Of a stretch of DNA of 64,000 nt, positions 50,879-60,369 are shown in pieces. The stretch comes from Comamonadaceae bacterium M7527 (GTDB lineage Bacteria; Pseudomonadota; Gammaproteobacteria; Burkholderiales; Burkholderiaceae_C): positions 682,001 to 746,000 of the forward strand of contig CP087990.1 in the NCBI GenBank assembly GCA_021044545.1. Direction: 5' to 3'. Numbering within the stretch: position 1 is the first letter of the stretch; each line of letters opens with the position of its first letter. The notes under the pieces are model-generated. The model was given only the letters and a program-made list of their open reading frames with translations, made no database searches and was not told the origin of the DNA. The position numbers and the translations under genes are program-made.

Positions 50879-51705
50879 CTATAGAAAAAAGTGCTTTCGG
50901 TACCTCGGCGGCATGTCATCTAGGCACAAGATCATGGGTAAATCCGCCGCGTTAAAGTCAGGATCCCAGGCTGGTGCACCCATAATTTTAGTACCCAAAC
51001 GCAGATAACCGCGTATCAAAGCCGGGGGTTCAACCACCAAGCTGGTGTCCAAACGCTCAACAGGCAGTGCCAAACGCGGCGTGACGCGGTATTGAATGGG
51101 CGCCATATGCGTGGCCTGAAGCTGATGCCACAAACTGGCTGCGCCATGGCCGCCATGCACCACGCCGTGTGCGCAGTTCATGCTCATGGGCACCGTTGCG
51201 CAACCCACCATGATGTCCAGTTTGTTGCGCTTCATGAATTCAAACAATGCGCTCCATAACGCCATGATGACGCCGCCATGCCTGTGGCTGGGTGGACACA
51301 GCTGCGCCCCAACTCAACCATGCGTGTGCGTATGTCACGCAGGCGGGTCAAGTCAAACTCTGTATCGCTGTATGTGCTGCCTATGCGCTTGGCCTGGGCC
51401 GGCGTCAATACACGGTAGGTGCCAATGACTTGGTTGCTACCCCGCTCACGTACCAGCAAGTGCTCACAAAAGTCATCAAATAAATCGACGTCATGGCCAG
51501 GCAAACGCGTAACCAACTGCGCACCCAACTCTGCGGCAAATACCTGATAGCGCAACCGCTGCGCGGCACGCACGTCATCTTGCGTTCTAGCCCATTGCAC
51601 GCTGATACCAGCGGGCTTTTTGTCGCTTGTTGCTGGCGACTGCGCACGCTCAAATGCTATGTCTGTGTGTGTTGCCTGCCCTGTTGCATGCGATAAGCCG
51701 GTCAT
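50879..51705 (-). pseudogene. OlsB-like GNAT N-acyltransferase, frameshifted
   Basis: About 275 residues if read through one frame change. Start at the ATG at 51705, with GGGAG about 8 bp upstream; the frame extends to 51789. The first part has the family pattern AQRLRYQVFAAELG, DVDLFDDFCEHLLVRE, VIGTYRVL and MVELGRSCVHP. The next frame continues with GGVIMALWSALFEFM to the stop at 50879. One base seems lost near 51281-51293; adding one gives RSCVHP-x-HRHGGVIMALW. OlsB acylates ornithine with 3-hydroxyacyl-ACP to start ornithine-lipid synthesis; the family also includes other N-acyltransferases, so the acceptor is not certain. No olsA in the window. Confidence 0.72.
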
Positions 51706-51782
51706 CAAACGCTCTCCCGTAAAAGCCAGTCCAACAACGGCTGGCCATGGGTGCAAGTTTGTATAGCCTTGATGACAGGCTT

Positions 51783-51811
51783 GTGTCACTTTAATGAATA
51801 ATGTGTGACAC
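51783..51811. promoter_or_regulatory. Inverted repeat upstream of the olsB-like gene
   Basis: GTGTCAC and GTGACAC (7 bp, perfect) are separated by 15 bp, 78-106 bp upstream of the ATG at 51705. The half TGTCACA resembles one PhoB half-site, but the partner 11 bp away (ATTCATT) is poor, so PhoB binding is only a possibility; an unrelated dimeric regulator fits better. Confidence 0.35.
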
Positions 51812-51855
51812 GCGTCGGTTGTTGTGTGAGCGACGCACGCTTAGGCGGCGCAGCG

Positions 51856-52356
51856 TTACAAGGCCATCTGCATAAACTGCGCCTTGCCCATGGCAGGGTC
51901 TAGCTCGTAGCCCTTAAAGCCCAAGTCTGTGTAAACCTTCAACGCGGGCGCGTTGCCACTCAGCACCTCAAGCGTCAGCTTGACGGCGCCGCGCTTGCGG
52001 GCAATGTCTGCCACACGGGCCAGCATTTGCCTGGCAATGCCTTTGCCGCGGTGCGAAGCCAGTACCGTGACGTCGTGTACGTTGACCAATGGCTTGCAGG
52101 CGAAGGTTGAAAAACCCTCTATGGCGTTGACCAGGCCAACAGGCTGCTCACCGTCATAAGCCAATACGCTGAACATGCTGTCGCGTGACTTCATGGCTGA
52201 AATGAGATTGGACTTGGCGTAGTCGCTAAGCCCTTGTCCGCCCCCGGCTGGGTCACGCGCGTAATCGTCTAACAGCATCAGCACGGCTTGCGCATGACTG
52301 GCCAAAGTCATGTCAGCAGAGACAACTTGTATTGGTTTTTCAGACATATGAGCCAT
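51856..52356 (-). CDS. GNAT family N-acetyltransferase
   Basis: 166 residues from the ATG at 52356; another ATG lies three codons later. The acetyl-CoA-binding motif A is VHDVTVLASHRGKGIARQML (near 88-107, R-x-x-G-x-G/A pattern) and motif B is TLEVLSGNAPALKVYTDLGF. The N-terminal third (SADMTLASHAQAVLMLLDDYARDP) is typical of small GNATs found after glmM or alone in betaproteobacteria. Substrate unknown. It starts 7 bp after the glmM stop and is probably the last gene of the rlmE-ftsH-folP-glmM cluster. Confidence 0.82.
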   Translation of the reverse strand: MAHMSEKPIQVVSADMTLASHAQAVLMLLDDYARDPAGGGQGLSDYAKSNLISAMKSRDSMFSVLAYDGEQPVGLVNAIEGFSTFACKPLVNVHDVTVLASHRGKGIARQMLARVADIARKRGAVKLTLEVLSGNAPALKVYTDLGFKGYELDPAMGKAQFMQMAL

Positions 52357-52363
52357 TAAAAAA

Positions 52364-53704
52364 TTAAATGAGTTCAGCAAGCCGCGTTGCCAGCGCTTTG
52401 GCCTGCGCAGCGTCTGCTGCCTCAACCATCACCCTCAGCAAAGGCTCTGTGCCACTGGCACGTATCAGGACACGCCCAGTCTCACCCAACTCTTGCTCGG
52501 CACCAGCGATGGCTTCCTTAAGGGCAATATTGCTTTGCCACCCTTGTTGACCAGGCTTAAGCCTCACATTAAGCAAGGTCTGTGGAAACAGCTGCACATC
52601 CGCCAGCATGTCAGCCAGCGTCACGTTGGCACGCACACAAGCTTGTAGCACCTGCAACGCACTGATGAGGCCGTCGCCAGTGGTGTGTTTGTCCAGCGCC
52701 AGCAGGTGACCAGACCCTTCGCCACCCAGCAGCCAGTTGTTGCTTTCAAGCTGTTCCAGCACGTAGCGATCGCCCACGTTGGCGCGCACCATGGCCACAC
52801 CCTTGCGCTTAAAGGCCAGCTCCACGGCCATGTTGGTCATAAGCGTGCCGACCACGCCTGCCACCGTCTGGCCCTGGTTCATGCGGTCTTGTGCCAGCAC
52901 ATACAGCAACTCATCGCCGTTGTACAAGCGCCCTGCCGCATCCACCACTTGCAGCCTATCGGCATCGCCATCGAGTGCAATGCCAATATCGGCTTGATTG
53001 GCCAGCACAGCAGCCACCAGCGCTTGTGGGTGCGTGGCGCCTACGTCCTTGTTGATGTTGAGCCCGTCTGGCGTGCAACCTATGGCTATGACCTCAGCCC
53101 CCAATTCGTGAAATACCTTGGGCGCTATGTGGTAGGCCGCGCCATTGGCGCCGTCCACAACAATCTTCATGCCCTTCAGGCTTAACGACTTGTCGAACGT
53201 GCTTTTGCAAAACTCGATGTAGCGGCCTGCCGCGTCGTCTAGACGCTTGCTCTTGCCCAGGTCTGCCGAGCTGGCCCAGCTGGGCTCTTCCTTGAGGGCC
53301 GCCTCAACAGCCCGCTCCCATGCGTCTGGCAGCTTGGCACCCAAGGCACTAAAAAACTTGATGCCATTGTCTTCAAATGGATTGTGGCTGGCACTGATCA
53401 CCACACCAAGCGCAGCACGCTGGGCACGCGTGAGGTAGGCCACTGCAGGCGTTGGGATTGGGCCCAACAGCACCACGTCTACACCGGCCGAGTTGAAACC
53501 CGACTCCATCGCACTTTCCAGCATGTAGCCAGAAATGCGCGTGTCTTTGCCTATCAGCACTTTGGGGTTGGGCGCGCCTGCAGGCAGTTGGGTCTTCAGT
53601 ACACGGCCTACCGCATGCGCCAAGCGCATGACGAAATCGGGTGTGATGGGCGACTCGCCAACGCGACCGCGTATGCCATCTGTACCAAAGTAAGTGCGAC
53701 TCAT
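52364..53704 (-). CDS. glmM: Phosphoglucosamine mutase
   Basis: 446 residues from the ATG at 53704 (SRTYFGTDGIRGRVGESPIT). The catalytic phosphoserine loop GVVISASHNPFEDNGIKFF (near residue 103), metal loop ALDGDADRLQ (near 243), sugar loop GGEGSGH (near 330) and phosphate loop RASGTEPLLRVM (near 420) are all complete. It converts glucosamine-6-phosphate to glucosamine-1-phosphate for UDP-GlcNAc. It follows folP as in E. coli. Confidence 0.97.
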   Translation of the reverse strand: MSRTYFGTDGIRGRVGESPITPDFVMRLAHAVGRVLKTQLPAGAPNPKVLIGKDTRISGYMLESAMESGFNSAGVDVVLLGPIPTPAVAYLTRAQRAALGVVISASHNPFEDNGIKFFSALGAKLPDAWERAVEAALKEEPSWASSADLGKSKRLDDAAGRYIEFCKSTFDKSLSLKGMKIVVDGANGAAYHIAPKVFHELGAEVIAIGCTPDGLNINKDVGATHPQALVAAVLANQADIGIALDGDADRLQVVDAAGRLYNGDELLYVLAQDRMNQGQTVAGVVGTLMTNMAVELAFKRKGVAMVRANVGDRYVLEQLESNNWLLGGEGSGHLLALDKHTTGDGLISALQVLQACVRANVTLADMLADVQLFPQTLLNVRLKPGQQGWQSNIALKEAIAGAEQELGETGRVLIRASGTEPLLRVMVEAADAAQAKALATRLAELI

Positions 53705-53775
53705 GTGTTGTTTTACAGTAATGTTTTGCGCCACGGCTTTGCCCACATTGGGGCAGCCAAGCCTTTGATTATCTC

Positions 53776-54679
53776 TTACGCGGTGCGACCGACTGGGGCT
53801 GCAGCCTGGGCCGCGGCCACAACAGCCAAGGCGTCTTTGGTAGCGGCAACATCATGCACACGCACAAGGCTGGCACCATGGCAAACCGCGAGCACTGCAG
53901 CCGCCACGCTGGCAGAAACGCGCTGACCAACATCACGCCCGGTAACAGCACCTAATGATGACTTGCGCGACCAGCCCGCCAGCACGGCAAAGCCCAAGTC
54001 CAGCAAGGCACGTTGCCCGTCAAGCAGTGAAAAGTTTTGCGCCACTGTCTTGCCAAACCCAATACCGGGGTCCAACACAATGCGAGGGCGCTCAACGCCA
54101 AGGTGCATCAAAGCTTGTGCGCGTTGGTGCAAAAACTCGGCCACGGCATGCACCAAGTCGCCCTCGACAGGATTGACTTGCATGGTGGCAGGCTCGCCAT
54201 TCATGTGCATCAGGCACACGCCACAGCTGTTGTGCGCGCCAATGACTTGCTCGGCGGACAGGCCGTCACTTGCATGCCAGCGCAGCGCACACGTCGTTGA
54301 TGATGTCTGCGCCCATGTCCAGGGCACGCTGCATCACGGCTGGCTTGTAGGTATCCACTGACACCGGCACACCCCACCGCAACACCTCTTGCAGCACTGG
54401 CTGCAAGCGCGCCCACTCCATTTCCTGACCCAAAGGGCTTGCGCCTGGCCTGGTGGACTCAGCACCAATGTCCAATATATGGGCACCGGCCTCTACCGCA
54501 GCCCTTGCCCGCGCAATGCCGCTTGCATGAGACATGTCGGTGCTGCCGTCAGAAAAAGAGTCTGGCGTGACATTGACAATGCCCATGATCTTTGGCGCGG
54601 AGAGGTCAATCACGTGGCGTGTGGTCTGCCACGTCGTGGGTACCGCTACTAGAGGCGCTTGATGTAACAGGGTTGACAT
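53776..54679 (-). pseudogene. folP: Dihydropteroate synthase, frameshifted
   Basis: About 300 residues if read through one frame change. Start at the ATG at 54679. The first frame holds the pterin-binding motifs IMGIVNVTPDSFSDG, AHILDIGAESTRPGA and VSVDTYKPAVMQRAL up to GADIINDVCA. The other frame continues ALRWHASDGLSAEQVIGAHN, LDPGIGFGKTVAQNF, GWSRKSSLG and VRVHDVAATKDAL to the stop at 53776. Near 54278-54292 the sequence GTGTGCGCTGCGC fits loss of one GC unit from a GC repeat. DHPS is normally essential, so a real break would need a second copy. Between ftsH and glmM as usual. Confidence 0.86.
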
Positions 54680-54714
54680 TGAAAAGTTGGGCGTGAGACG
54701 CAACAGGATTTTGA

Positions 54715-54746
54715 ACGACAAACAGAAACGGGGCTATCTAGCCCCG
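54715..54746 (-). terminator. Intrinsic terminator between ftsH and folP
   Basis: CGGGGCT-ATCT-AGCCCCG, a perfect 7-bp GC-rich stem (54729-54746), followed on the minus strand by TTTCTGTTTGTC. It lies 26-43 bp after the ftsH stop and 36 bp before the folP start, so it can end ftsH transcripts while some read on into folP. Confidence 0.75.
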
Positions 54747-54771
54747 CATTCATTAGCTGCAACCCAGCAGC

Positions 54772-56730
54772 TTAGGCCGTGGTCGGCGATGGGTCTGCAG
54801 GCGGCTCTTTGGCTGACACCTCTGCAACTGGTGTTTCAGTTGCAACCGCACCGTTACCACCACTGCCGCCATGACCGGCGTCTGCGGCTGGCTTGGACCA
54901 GTCTTTAGGTGGACGCGGCACTTTGCCGGCCATGATATCGGCGATTTGCTCAGCGTCAATGGTTTCCCACTCCAGCAGTGCTTTGGCCATGGCGTGCATT
55001 TCGTTGCTGTGCTTCTCAATGAGGTCACGTGCCAACTTGTATTGCTCGTCAATGATGCGGCGTACCTCAGCGTCTACTGTTTGCATGGTCTGCTCGCTGA
55101 TGCTGGTGGTCTTGGTCACAGAGCGGCCCAAAAACACCTCACCCTCGTTTTCAGCGTACACCATGGGGCCCAATGCGTCGGTCATACCGTAGCGCATCAC
55201 CATATCGCGGGCGATTTGCGTGGCACGCTCAAAGTCGTTGCTGGCACCCGTGGTCATTTGATTCATGAACACTTCTTCAGCAATGCGACCACCGAACAAC
55301 ATGCTGATCTGGTTGAGCATGTATTCACGGTCATAGCTGTAGCGATCGGCCTCAGGCAAGCTCATGGTCACGCCCAACGCACGACCACGCGGAATGATGG
55401 TGACTTTGTGTACGGGGTCACACTTGGGCAGCAAATGGCCAATCAGAGCGTGGCCAGACTCGTGGTAAGCCGTGTTTTTGCGCTCTTCTTCGGGCATCAC
55501 CATGCTCTTGCGCTCTGGGCCCATAAAGATCTTGTCTTTGGCGCGCTCAAAGTCTTGCATCTCAACCGTGCGGCCATTGCGTCTTGCAGCCATCAAAGCC
55601 GCTTCATTACACAAGTTGGCCAGGTCAGCGCCTGACATACCAGGTGTGCCACGGGCAATGATGGACGCGTTCACGTCAGCTGCAACAGGCACCTTGCGCA
55701 TGTGCACATTCAGGATCTGCTCACGACCACGAATGTCAGGCAGCGTGACGTAAACTTGTCTGTCAAAACGACCTGGGCGCAGCAAAGCGGCGTCCAAAAT
55801 GTCTGGGCGGTTGGTGGCAGCCACCACAATCACGCCGAGATTGGTCTCGAAACCGTCCATCTCAACCAGCATTTGGTTGAGCGTTTGCTCACGCTCGTCA
55901 TTACCGCCGCCCAGGCCTGCGCCACGCTGGCGGCCAACCGCGTCAATTTCATCCACAAAAATGATGCAAGGCGCGTTCTTTTTGGCATTTTCAAACATGT
56001 CGCGAACGCGGGCCGCGCCCACACCCACGAACATCTCGACGAAGTCTGAACCTGAGATACTGAAAAAAGGCACCTTGGCTTCACCGGCAATGCTCTTTGC
56101 CAGCAATGTTTTACCCGTGCCAGGAGGGCCCACCAGCAACAAGCCGCGTGGAATACGCCCGCCCAGTTGCTGGAAGCGCTGTGGATCTTTTAAAAAGTCC
56201 ACCACCTCTTTCACTTCTTCCTTGGCTTCGTCACAACCGGCCACATCAGCAAAGGTGACCACGTTGTTGTTCTCGTCCATCATGCGGGCCTTGCTTTTGC
56301 CAAAGCTGAACGCACCACCTTTGCCACCGCCTTGCATTTGGCGCATGAAGTACACCCACACACCAATCAGCAGCAGCATGGGGCCCCAGCTCACCAGCAG
56401 TGTCATGAGGAATGAGCCTTCTTCACGCGGCTTCACGTCAAACTGCACGTTGTTCGCCAACAAGTCCCCAACCAGACCGCGGTCCAGGTAAGTGGCGGTA
56501 GTGCGCAAACGACGCTCATCAGTGGTGATGGCTACTATTTCGGTGCCATTGCTATTTTCCGAAATGGTGGCGCTTCTGATGCGCCCACTTTGCACTTCGT
56601 TGATGAACTCAGAATAGCCCACGGTACCAGCGTTGCTGGTGCTGCGACCTTCGAACTGCTTGAACACGGTGAATAGCACCATGGCTATCACCATCCAAAC
56701 AGCAACTTTTGAAAACCATTGATTGTTCAA
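54772..56730 (-). CDS. ftsH: ATP-dependent zinc metalloprotease FtsH
   Basis: 652 residues. Two N-terminal membrane helices (about 7-25 and 103-120) flank a periplasmic domain; then the AAA+ module with Walker A GPPGTGKT (near 200), Walker B IIFVDEIDAVG and the SRH TNRPDILDAALLRPGRFDR; then the M41 protease with HESGHAL (HExxH near 425). The Gly/Ala/Pro-rich tail after 610 is variable. FtsH degrades LpxC, sigma-32 and unassembled membrane proteins. It follows rlmE, the E. coli order, and a terminator follows. Confidence 0.98.
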   Translation of the reverse strand: MNNQWFSKVAVWMVIAMVLFTVFKQFEGRSTSNAGTVGYSEFINEVQSGRIRSATISENSNGTEIVAITTDERRLRTTATYLDRGLVGDLLANNVQFDVKPREEGSFLMTLLVSWGPMLLLIGVWVYFMRQMQGGGKGGAFSFGKSKARMMDENNNVVTFADVAGCDEAKEEVKEVVDFLKDPQRFQQLGGRIPRGLLLVGPPGTGKTLLAKSIAGEAKVPFFSISGSDFVEMFVGVGAARVRDMFENAKKNAPCIIFVDEIDAVGRQRGAGLGGGNDEREQTLNQMLVEMDGFETNLGVIVVAATNRPDILDAALLRPGRFDRQVYVTLPDIRGREQILNVHMRKVPVAADVNASIIARGTPGMSGADLANLCNEAALMAARRNGRTVEMQDFERAKDKIFMGPERKSMVMPEEERKNTAYHESGHALIGHLLPKCDPVHKVTIIPRGRALGVTMSLPEADRYSYDREYMLNQISMLFGGRIAEEVFMNQMTTGASNDFERATQIARDMVMRYGMTDALGPMVYAENEGEVFLGRSVTKTTSISEQTMQTVDAEVRRIIDEQYKLARDLIEKHSNEMHAMAKALLEWETIDAEQIADIMAGKVPRPPKDWSKPAADAGHGGSGGNGAVATETPVAEVSAKEPPADPSPTTA

Positions 56731-56865
56731 GGGGAAGGCTCCGCAATAAAGAAAAAACCCGAGGTGGGCACTGCACTATGTGAGACTTATTCTAGAGGTT
56801 TCAAGACCACGCACCTTGATACAGCGCATGGCAACCACCACAAACCGTGTGGATTTAGCTGAAAA

Positions 56866-57543
56866 TCAGCCTGAAACACCCTTCAAGCCACGACCCAGCA
56901 AAAAAGTCTCGGACGAATCGCTGCGTGAGCTTTTAGGCTTGATAGGCTTGACCAGCAAAAAATGGGCCCTGAATAACTCAACCAGCTGGCTGTAGCCGCC
57001 GCCATGGAACAGCTTTACAACCAGACTGCCATCCGGCTTGAGGTGCGCGCAAGCAAAGTCGACGGCCAGTTCAATCAAATGCGTGACTCGCGCGGTATCC
57101 GATGCGGCAATGCCAGACAGGTTGGGCGCCATATCAGACACCACCACATCCACCAGTCGCCCCGGCTGCACATCGTCCAGCTTGGCCTTCAACTGTGCCA
57201 ATACACTGTCTTCGCGAAAATCGCCCTTGATGAAGTGCACGCTGTCTATGGGCTCCATGTCCAGCAGGTCCAGCGCCACGATATGGCCGTCTAGTGCACC
57301 TGTGGCTGCCCCCTGGGGCGATAAGCGCCTGCGCAGGTATTGGCTCCAGGCCCCCGGCGTGCTTCCCAGGTCCACCACAAAGTCACCGGGGTGTATGAGC
57401 TTGTAGGTTTCATCGATTTCTTTGAGCTTGTAAGCCGCACGCGCTCTGAAGCCATCGCGCTTGGCCGCCTTGACATAGGGGTCGTTGACTTGCTGGTTTA
57501 GCCACGCTTTGTTAACTTTTTTGCTTTGCGTTTTAACTTTCAT
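56866..57543 (-). CDS. rlmE: 23S rRNA (uridine-2552-2'-O)-methyltransferase
   Basis: 225 residues from the ATG at 57543; upstream codons to 57678 overlap the yhbY promoter and lack similarity. The FtsJ/RrmJ fold shows the SAM motif VVDLGSTPGAWSQYL (near residue 58), the catalytic K-D-K-E tetrad with Lys in RARAAYKLKEID, Asp in VVVSDMAPNLSG, Lys in LVVKLFHGGG and Glu in SSETFLLG. It methylates U2552 in the A-loop of 50S. Divergent from yhbY with 57 bp between starts, 135 bp before ftsH. Confidence 0.96.
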   Translation of the reverse strand: MKVKTQSKKVNKAWLNQQVNDPYVKAAKRDGFRARAAYKLKEIDETYKLIHPGDFVVDLGSTPGAWSQYLRRRLSPQGAATGALDGHIVALDLLDMEPIDSVHFIKGDFREDSVLAQLKAKLDDVQPGRLVDVVVSDMAPNLSGIAASDTARVTHLIELAVDFACAHLKPDGSLVVKLFHGGGYSQLVELFRAHFLLVKPIKPKSSRSDSSETFLLGRGLKGVSG

Positions 57544-57600
57544 ACCCACACCCTGTTGTACGCATGCCAAAGACAGGCTGCGATAGCCGATAATTGTCCC

Positions 57601-58074
57601 ATGTCTCAAATCAAACTCACACCCGTTCAGCGCAAAGCCCACAGAGCCGATGCCCACCACCTCGATGCCGTGGTGCACATCGGCAACGACGGCCTAAGCG
57701 CCGCTGTCATCAAGGAGGTGGACGCCGCGCTCAATGCGCACGGCCTCATCAAAGTGCGCGCCATGAACGACGAGCGCACCACTCGCGCCGAATGGCTGGA
57801 GACCCTGGCCGAGCAACTCAGCGCAGCACCAATCCAGCACATTGGCAAGTTGCTGGTGCTGTGGCGCCCCATGCCAGAAAAAGAACGCGAGGTCGACGAA
57901 GACCGCAGGCCAGGCCCGCGCACAGTCAAGGTCTTGAAGTACAGCACACGCGGTGGCCAGCGCCCAGAGGTCAAGCAAATACGCTTGCTCGGCAACGAGC
58001 GACTGACCAAAGGCGGCACGGTCAAGCGTGTCAAGCCCAAAACCAAAAGCCTCAAACGTGGGCCTGGTATCTGA
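57601..58074 (+). CDS. yhbY: CRM-domain RNA-binding protein YhbY
   Basis: 157 residues from the ATG at 57601. The CRM domain occupies residues 3-95 (LTPVQRKAHRADAHHLDAVV, IGNDGLSAAVIKEVDAAL, LIKVRAM; GxxG loop here IGNDG). About 60 basic residues follow (RRPGPRTVKVLKYSTRG...KRVKPKTKSLKRGPG), an extension absent from the E. coli protein but common in betaproteobacteria. YhbY binds pre-50S particles. Ends at the terminator at 58161. Confidence 0.93.
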   Translation: MSQIKLTPVQRKAHRADAHHLDAVVHIGNDGLSAAVIKEVDAALNAHGLIKVRAMNDERTTRAEWLETLAEQLSAAPIQHIGKLLVLWRPMPEKEREVDEDRRPGPRTVKVLKYSTRGGQRPEVKQIRLLGNERLTKGGTVKRVKPKTKSLKRGPGI

Positions 58075-58160
58075 GTGGTTTAAAAGCCCGCTTCAAACAA
58101 GAGGCAAGGCCTCCAACTAAACTGCTGACCGCGCTGATGCGTTAGCACCTTGTTAGCCCT

Positions 58161-58195
58161 AGCGCTTCGCAGCTTGCTGCCGGAAGCGCTTTTTT
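58161..58195 (+). terminator. Intrinsic terminator after yhbY
   Basis: AGCGCTTC (58161-58168) pairs with GAAGCGCT (58183-58190), extended by an inner GCAGC/GCTGC pairing with a small bulge, followed by TTTTTATT. It lies 87 bp after the yhbY stop and just upstream of prlC. Confidence 0.85.
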
Positions 58196-58206
58196 ATTGC
58201 CCCGTT

Positions 58207-60369
58207 ATGACCACCACTGCAACGCCCCACTCACTCAACAACAACCCACTGCTTCAGCGCACAGACGACGGCTTACCGCGGTTTGACGTCATTGAGGCCC
58301 AACACGTTGAGACCGCTATAAACGAACTATTGGTTCAAGCCAAAGCGGCACTGGATACCGTAGTCGCGCCAGCCTTTGAGGCTGATTGGAGTGCCTTGGC
58401 TGCCACGCTTGACGTGGCCACCGAACGCCTGGGACTGGCGTGGGGCGCTGTCAGCCACCTCAAAAGCGTGGCCGAGACGCCTGAGCTGCGTGCGGCCTAC
58501 AACGCGGTATTGCCAGCGGTGACAGAATTTTGGACGCAGCTGGGTGCCAACGAAGACTTGTACGCCAAATACAAAGCCATCAATGCAAACGACCTCAACA
58601 GCGAGCAACAGCAAGCACTGCGCAACACCTTGCGCAGCTTTGTGCTGGGCGGCGCAGACCTGCGCGGTGAGGCCAAAGCGCGGTTTGCCGCCATTCAAGA
58701 GCGCATGGCCGGGTTGGGCCAACAGTTCAGCGAGCACAGCCTGGACGCAACAGAGGCTTTCAACCTGGTCGTACCCACCGCGCAGCTGGACGGTGTGCCC
58801 GCTGACGTGCTGCAGGCTACTGCACATGCTGCCAAACAGGCTGGGCATGCCCAGGGCATGCACCAGTTGAGCTTGAAAATGCCGGTGTACTTGCCTGTGA
58901 TGCAATACGCCAAGCACAGCGGCGTGCGCGAGACGCTCTACAAAGCCTACGTGACCCGCGCCAGTGACCAAGCTGACCTAGCCAACAACCCAGACCTGGC
59001 CAAGTTGGACAACACCGCCGTCATGCAAGAACTCGTGGCGCTGCGCCAAGAAGAGGCCCAGCTGCTGGGCTTTGACAACTACGCAGAACTATCCGTATGC
59101 CCCAAAATGGCTGCCAATGCCGCTGAGGTGATTGGCTTTTTGCGCGACCTCGCGGCCAAGGCCAAACCCTTTGGCGAGCAAGACTTGGCCGACTTGCGCG
59201 CCTTTGCCAAAGAGCAACTGGGCATGGACGACCCCCAACCTTGGGACTGGCCTTTTATCAGCGAGCGTCTCAAAGAGCAACGCTACGCTTTTAGTGAGTC
59301 TGAAGTTAAAAACTACCTGCCCGCAAACAAGGTGCTTGAAGGCTTGTTTCAAGTGGTGCAAAGCTTGTTTGGCGTGCGCATCACTGCTGACCAGGCGCCG
59401 GTTTGGAACCCTGCTGTCCAGTTTTTCCGCATAGAGCGCGATGCAGGCGCCGGCCAAGCGGCGCAACTGGTAGGCCAGTTTTACCTGGACACACCTGCCA
59501 GAGACGGCAAGCGCGGTGGCGCGTGGATGGACGACGTGCGCGCGCGCTGGCTGCGCCCAGATACCCGGCAACTACAAACACCCGTGGCACACATGGTGTG
59601 CAACTTCAGTGATGGCCTAGACGGCAAACCCGCCCTGCTTACCCATGATGACGTGATCACGCTATTCCATGAATTTGGCCACGGCCTGCACCACATGCTG
59701 ACGCAAGTCAACGAGCACGACGTCTCTGGCATCAGTGGTGTGGAGTGGGATGCGGTAGAGCTACCCAGCCAGTTTATGGAAAACTTCTGCTGGGAATGGG
59801 ATGTATTGCGCAGCATGACGGCGCACGTGGACACTGGTGAGCCCATGCCGCGTGAGCTGTTTGACAAAATGCTGGCCGCCAAAAACTTCCAAAGCGGCAT
59901 GCAAACGCTACGCCAGGTAGAGTTTTCGCTGTTTGACATGCTGCTGCATATGAACAAAGCGCCACGCACCAGTGGCCAACCTGACCTGCAAGCGCTGGCG
60001 CAGTCTGTACGCGACGAGGTAGCCGTGATGCATGCGCCTGCCTACAACCGGTTTGCCAACACCTTTGGCCATATTTTTGCCGGCGGCTACTCGGCTGGTT
60101 ACTACAGCTACAAATGGGCAGAAGTGCTGTCAGCAGACGCCTACGGCGCGTTCGAAGAAGCCGCAAAAGCCAGCGGCAACATACTGGATGCAGCCACTGG
60201 CAAACGCTTTTTGAACGAAATATTGGAGATGGGCGGCTCACGCCCAGCCATGGCATCGTTCATAGCCTTTAGGGGCCGGGAGCCAGCTGGACGCCCTGCT
60301 GCGCCACCAGGGCATGACGCCCGCCTAAGTGCAAACCTATCGCCAGGCGTTAAAACGTCAGTGTTTTAA
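58207..60369 (+). CDS. prlC: Oligopeptidase A (M3 metallopeptidase), C-terminus frameshifted
   Basis: 720 residues as read from the ATG at 58207 (TTTATPHSLNNNPLLQ). The M3 zinc motif HEFGHGLHHML (HExxH, near 495) with the distal Glu in ISGVEWDAVELPSQFMENF and the substrate Tyr/His region HIFAGGYSAGYYSYKWAEV are complete. After FIAFRGREP the frame changes: the expected end QLDALLRHQGMTPA is present in another frame and would stop at 60326-60328, whereas the frame as read runs to 60369 and overlaps rpiA by 20 bp. The change is at 60281-60286 (two bases lost from a C run, or one gained). The protease degrades cytoplasmic peptides. Confidence 0.93.
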   Translation: MTTTATPHSLNNNPLLQRTDDGLPRFDVIEAQHVETAINELLVQAKAALDTVVAPAFEADWSALAATLDVATERLGLAWGAVSHLKSVAETPELRAAYNAVLPAVTEFWTQLGANEDLYAKYKAINANDLNSEQQQALRNTLRSFVLGGADLRGEAKARFAAIQERMAGLGQQFSEHSLDATEAFNLVVPTAQLDGVPADVLQATAHAAKQAGHAQGMHQLSLKMPVYLPVMQYAKHSGVRETLYKAYVTRASDQADLANNPDLAKLDNTAVMQELVALRQEEAQLLGFDNYAELSVCPKMAANAAEVIGFLRDLAAKAKPFGEQDLADLRAFAKEQLGMDDPQPWDWPFISERLKEQRYAFSESEVKNYLPANKVLEGLFQVVQSLFGVRITADQAPVWNPAVQFFRIERDAGAGQAAQLVGQFYLDTPARDGKRGGAWMDDVRARWLRPDTRQLQTPVAHMVCNFSDGLDGKPALLTHDDVITLFHEFGHGLHHMLTQVNEHDVSGISGVEWDAVELPSQFMENFCWEWDVLRSMTAHVDTGEPMPRELFDKMLAAKNFQSGMQTLRQVEFSLFDMLLHMNKAPRTSGQPDLQALAQSVRDEVAVMHAPAYNRFANTFGHIFAGGYSAGYYSYKWAEVLSADAYGAFEEAAKASGNILDAATGKRFLNEILEMGGSRPAMASFIAFRGREPAGRPAAPPGHDARLSANLSPGVKTSVF

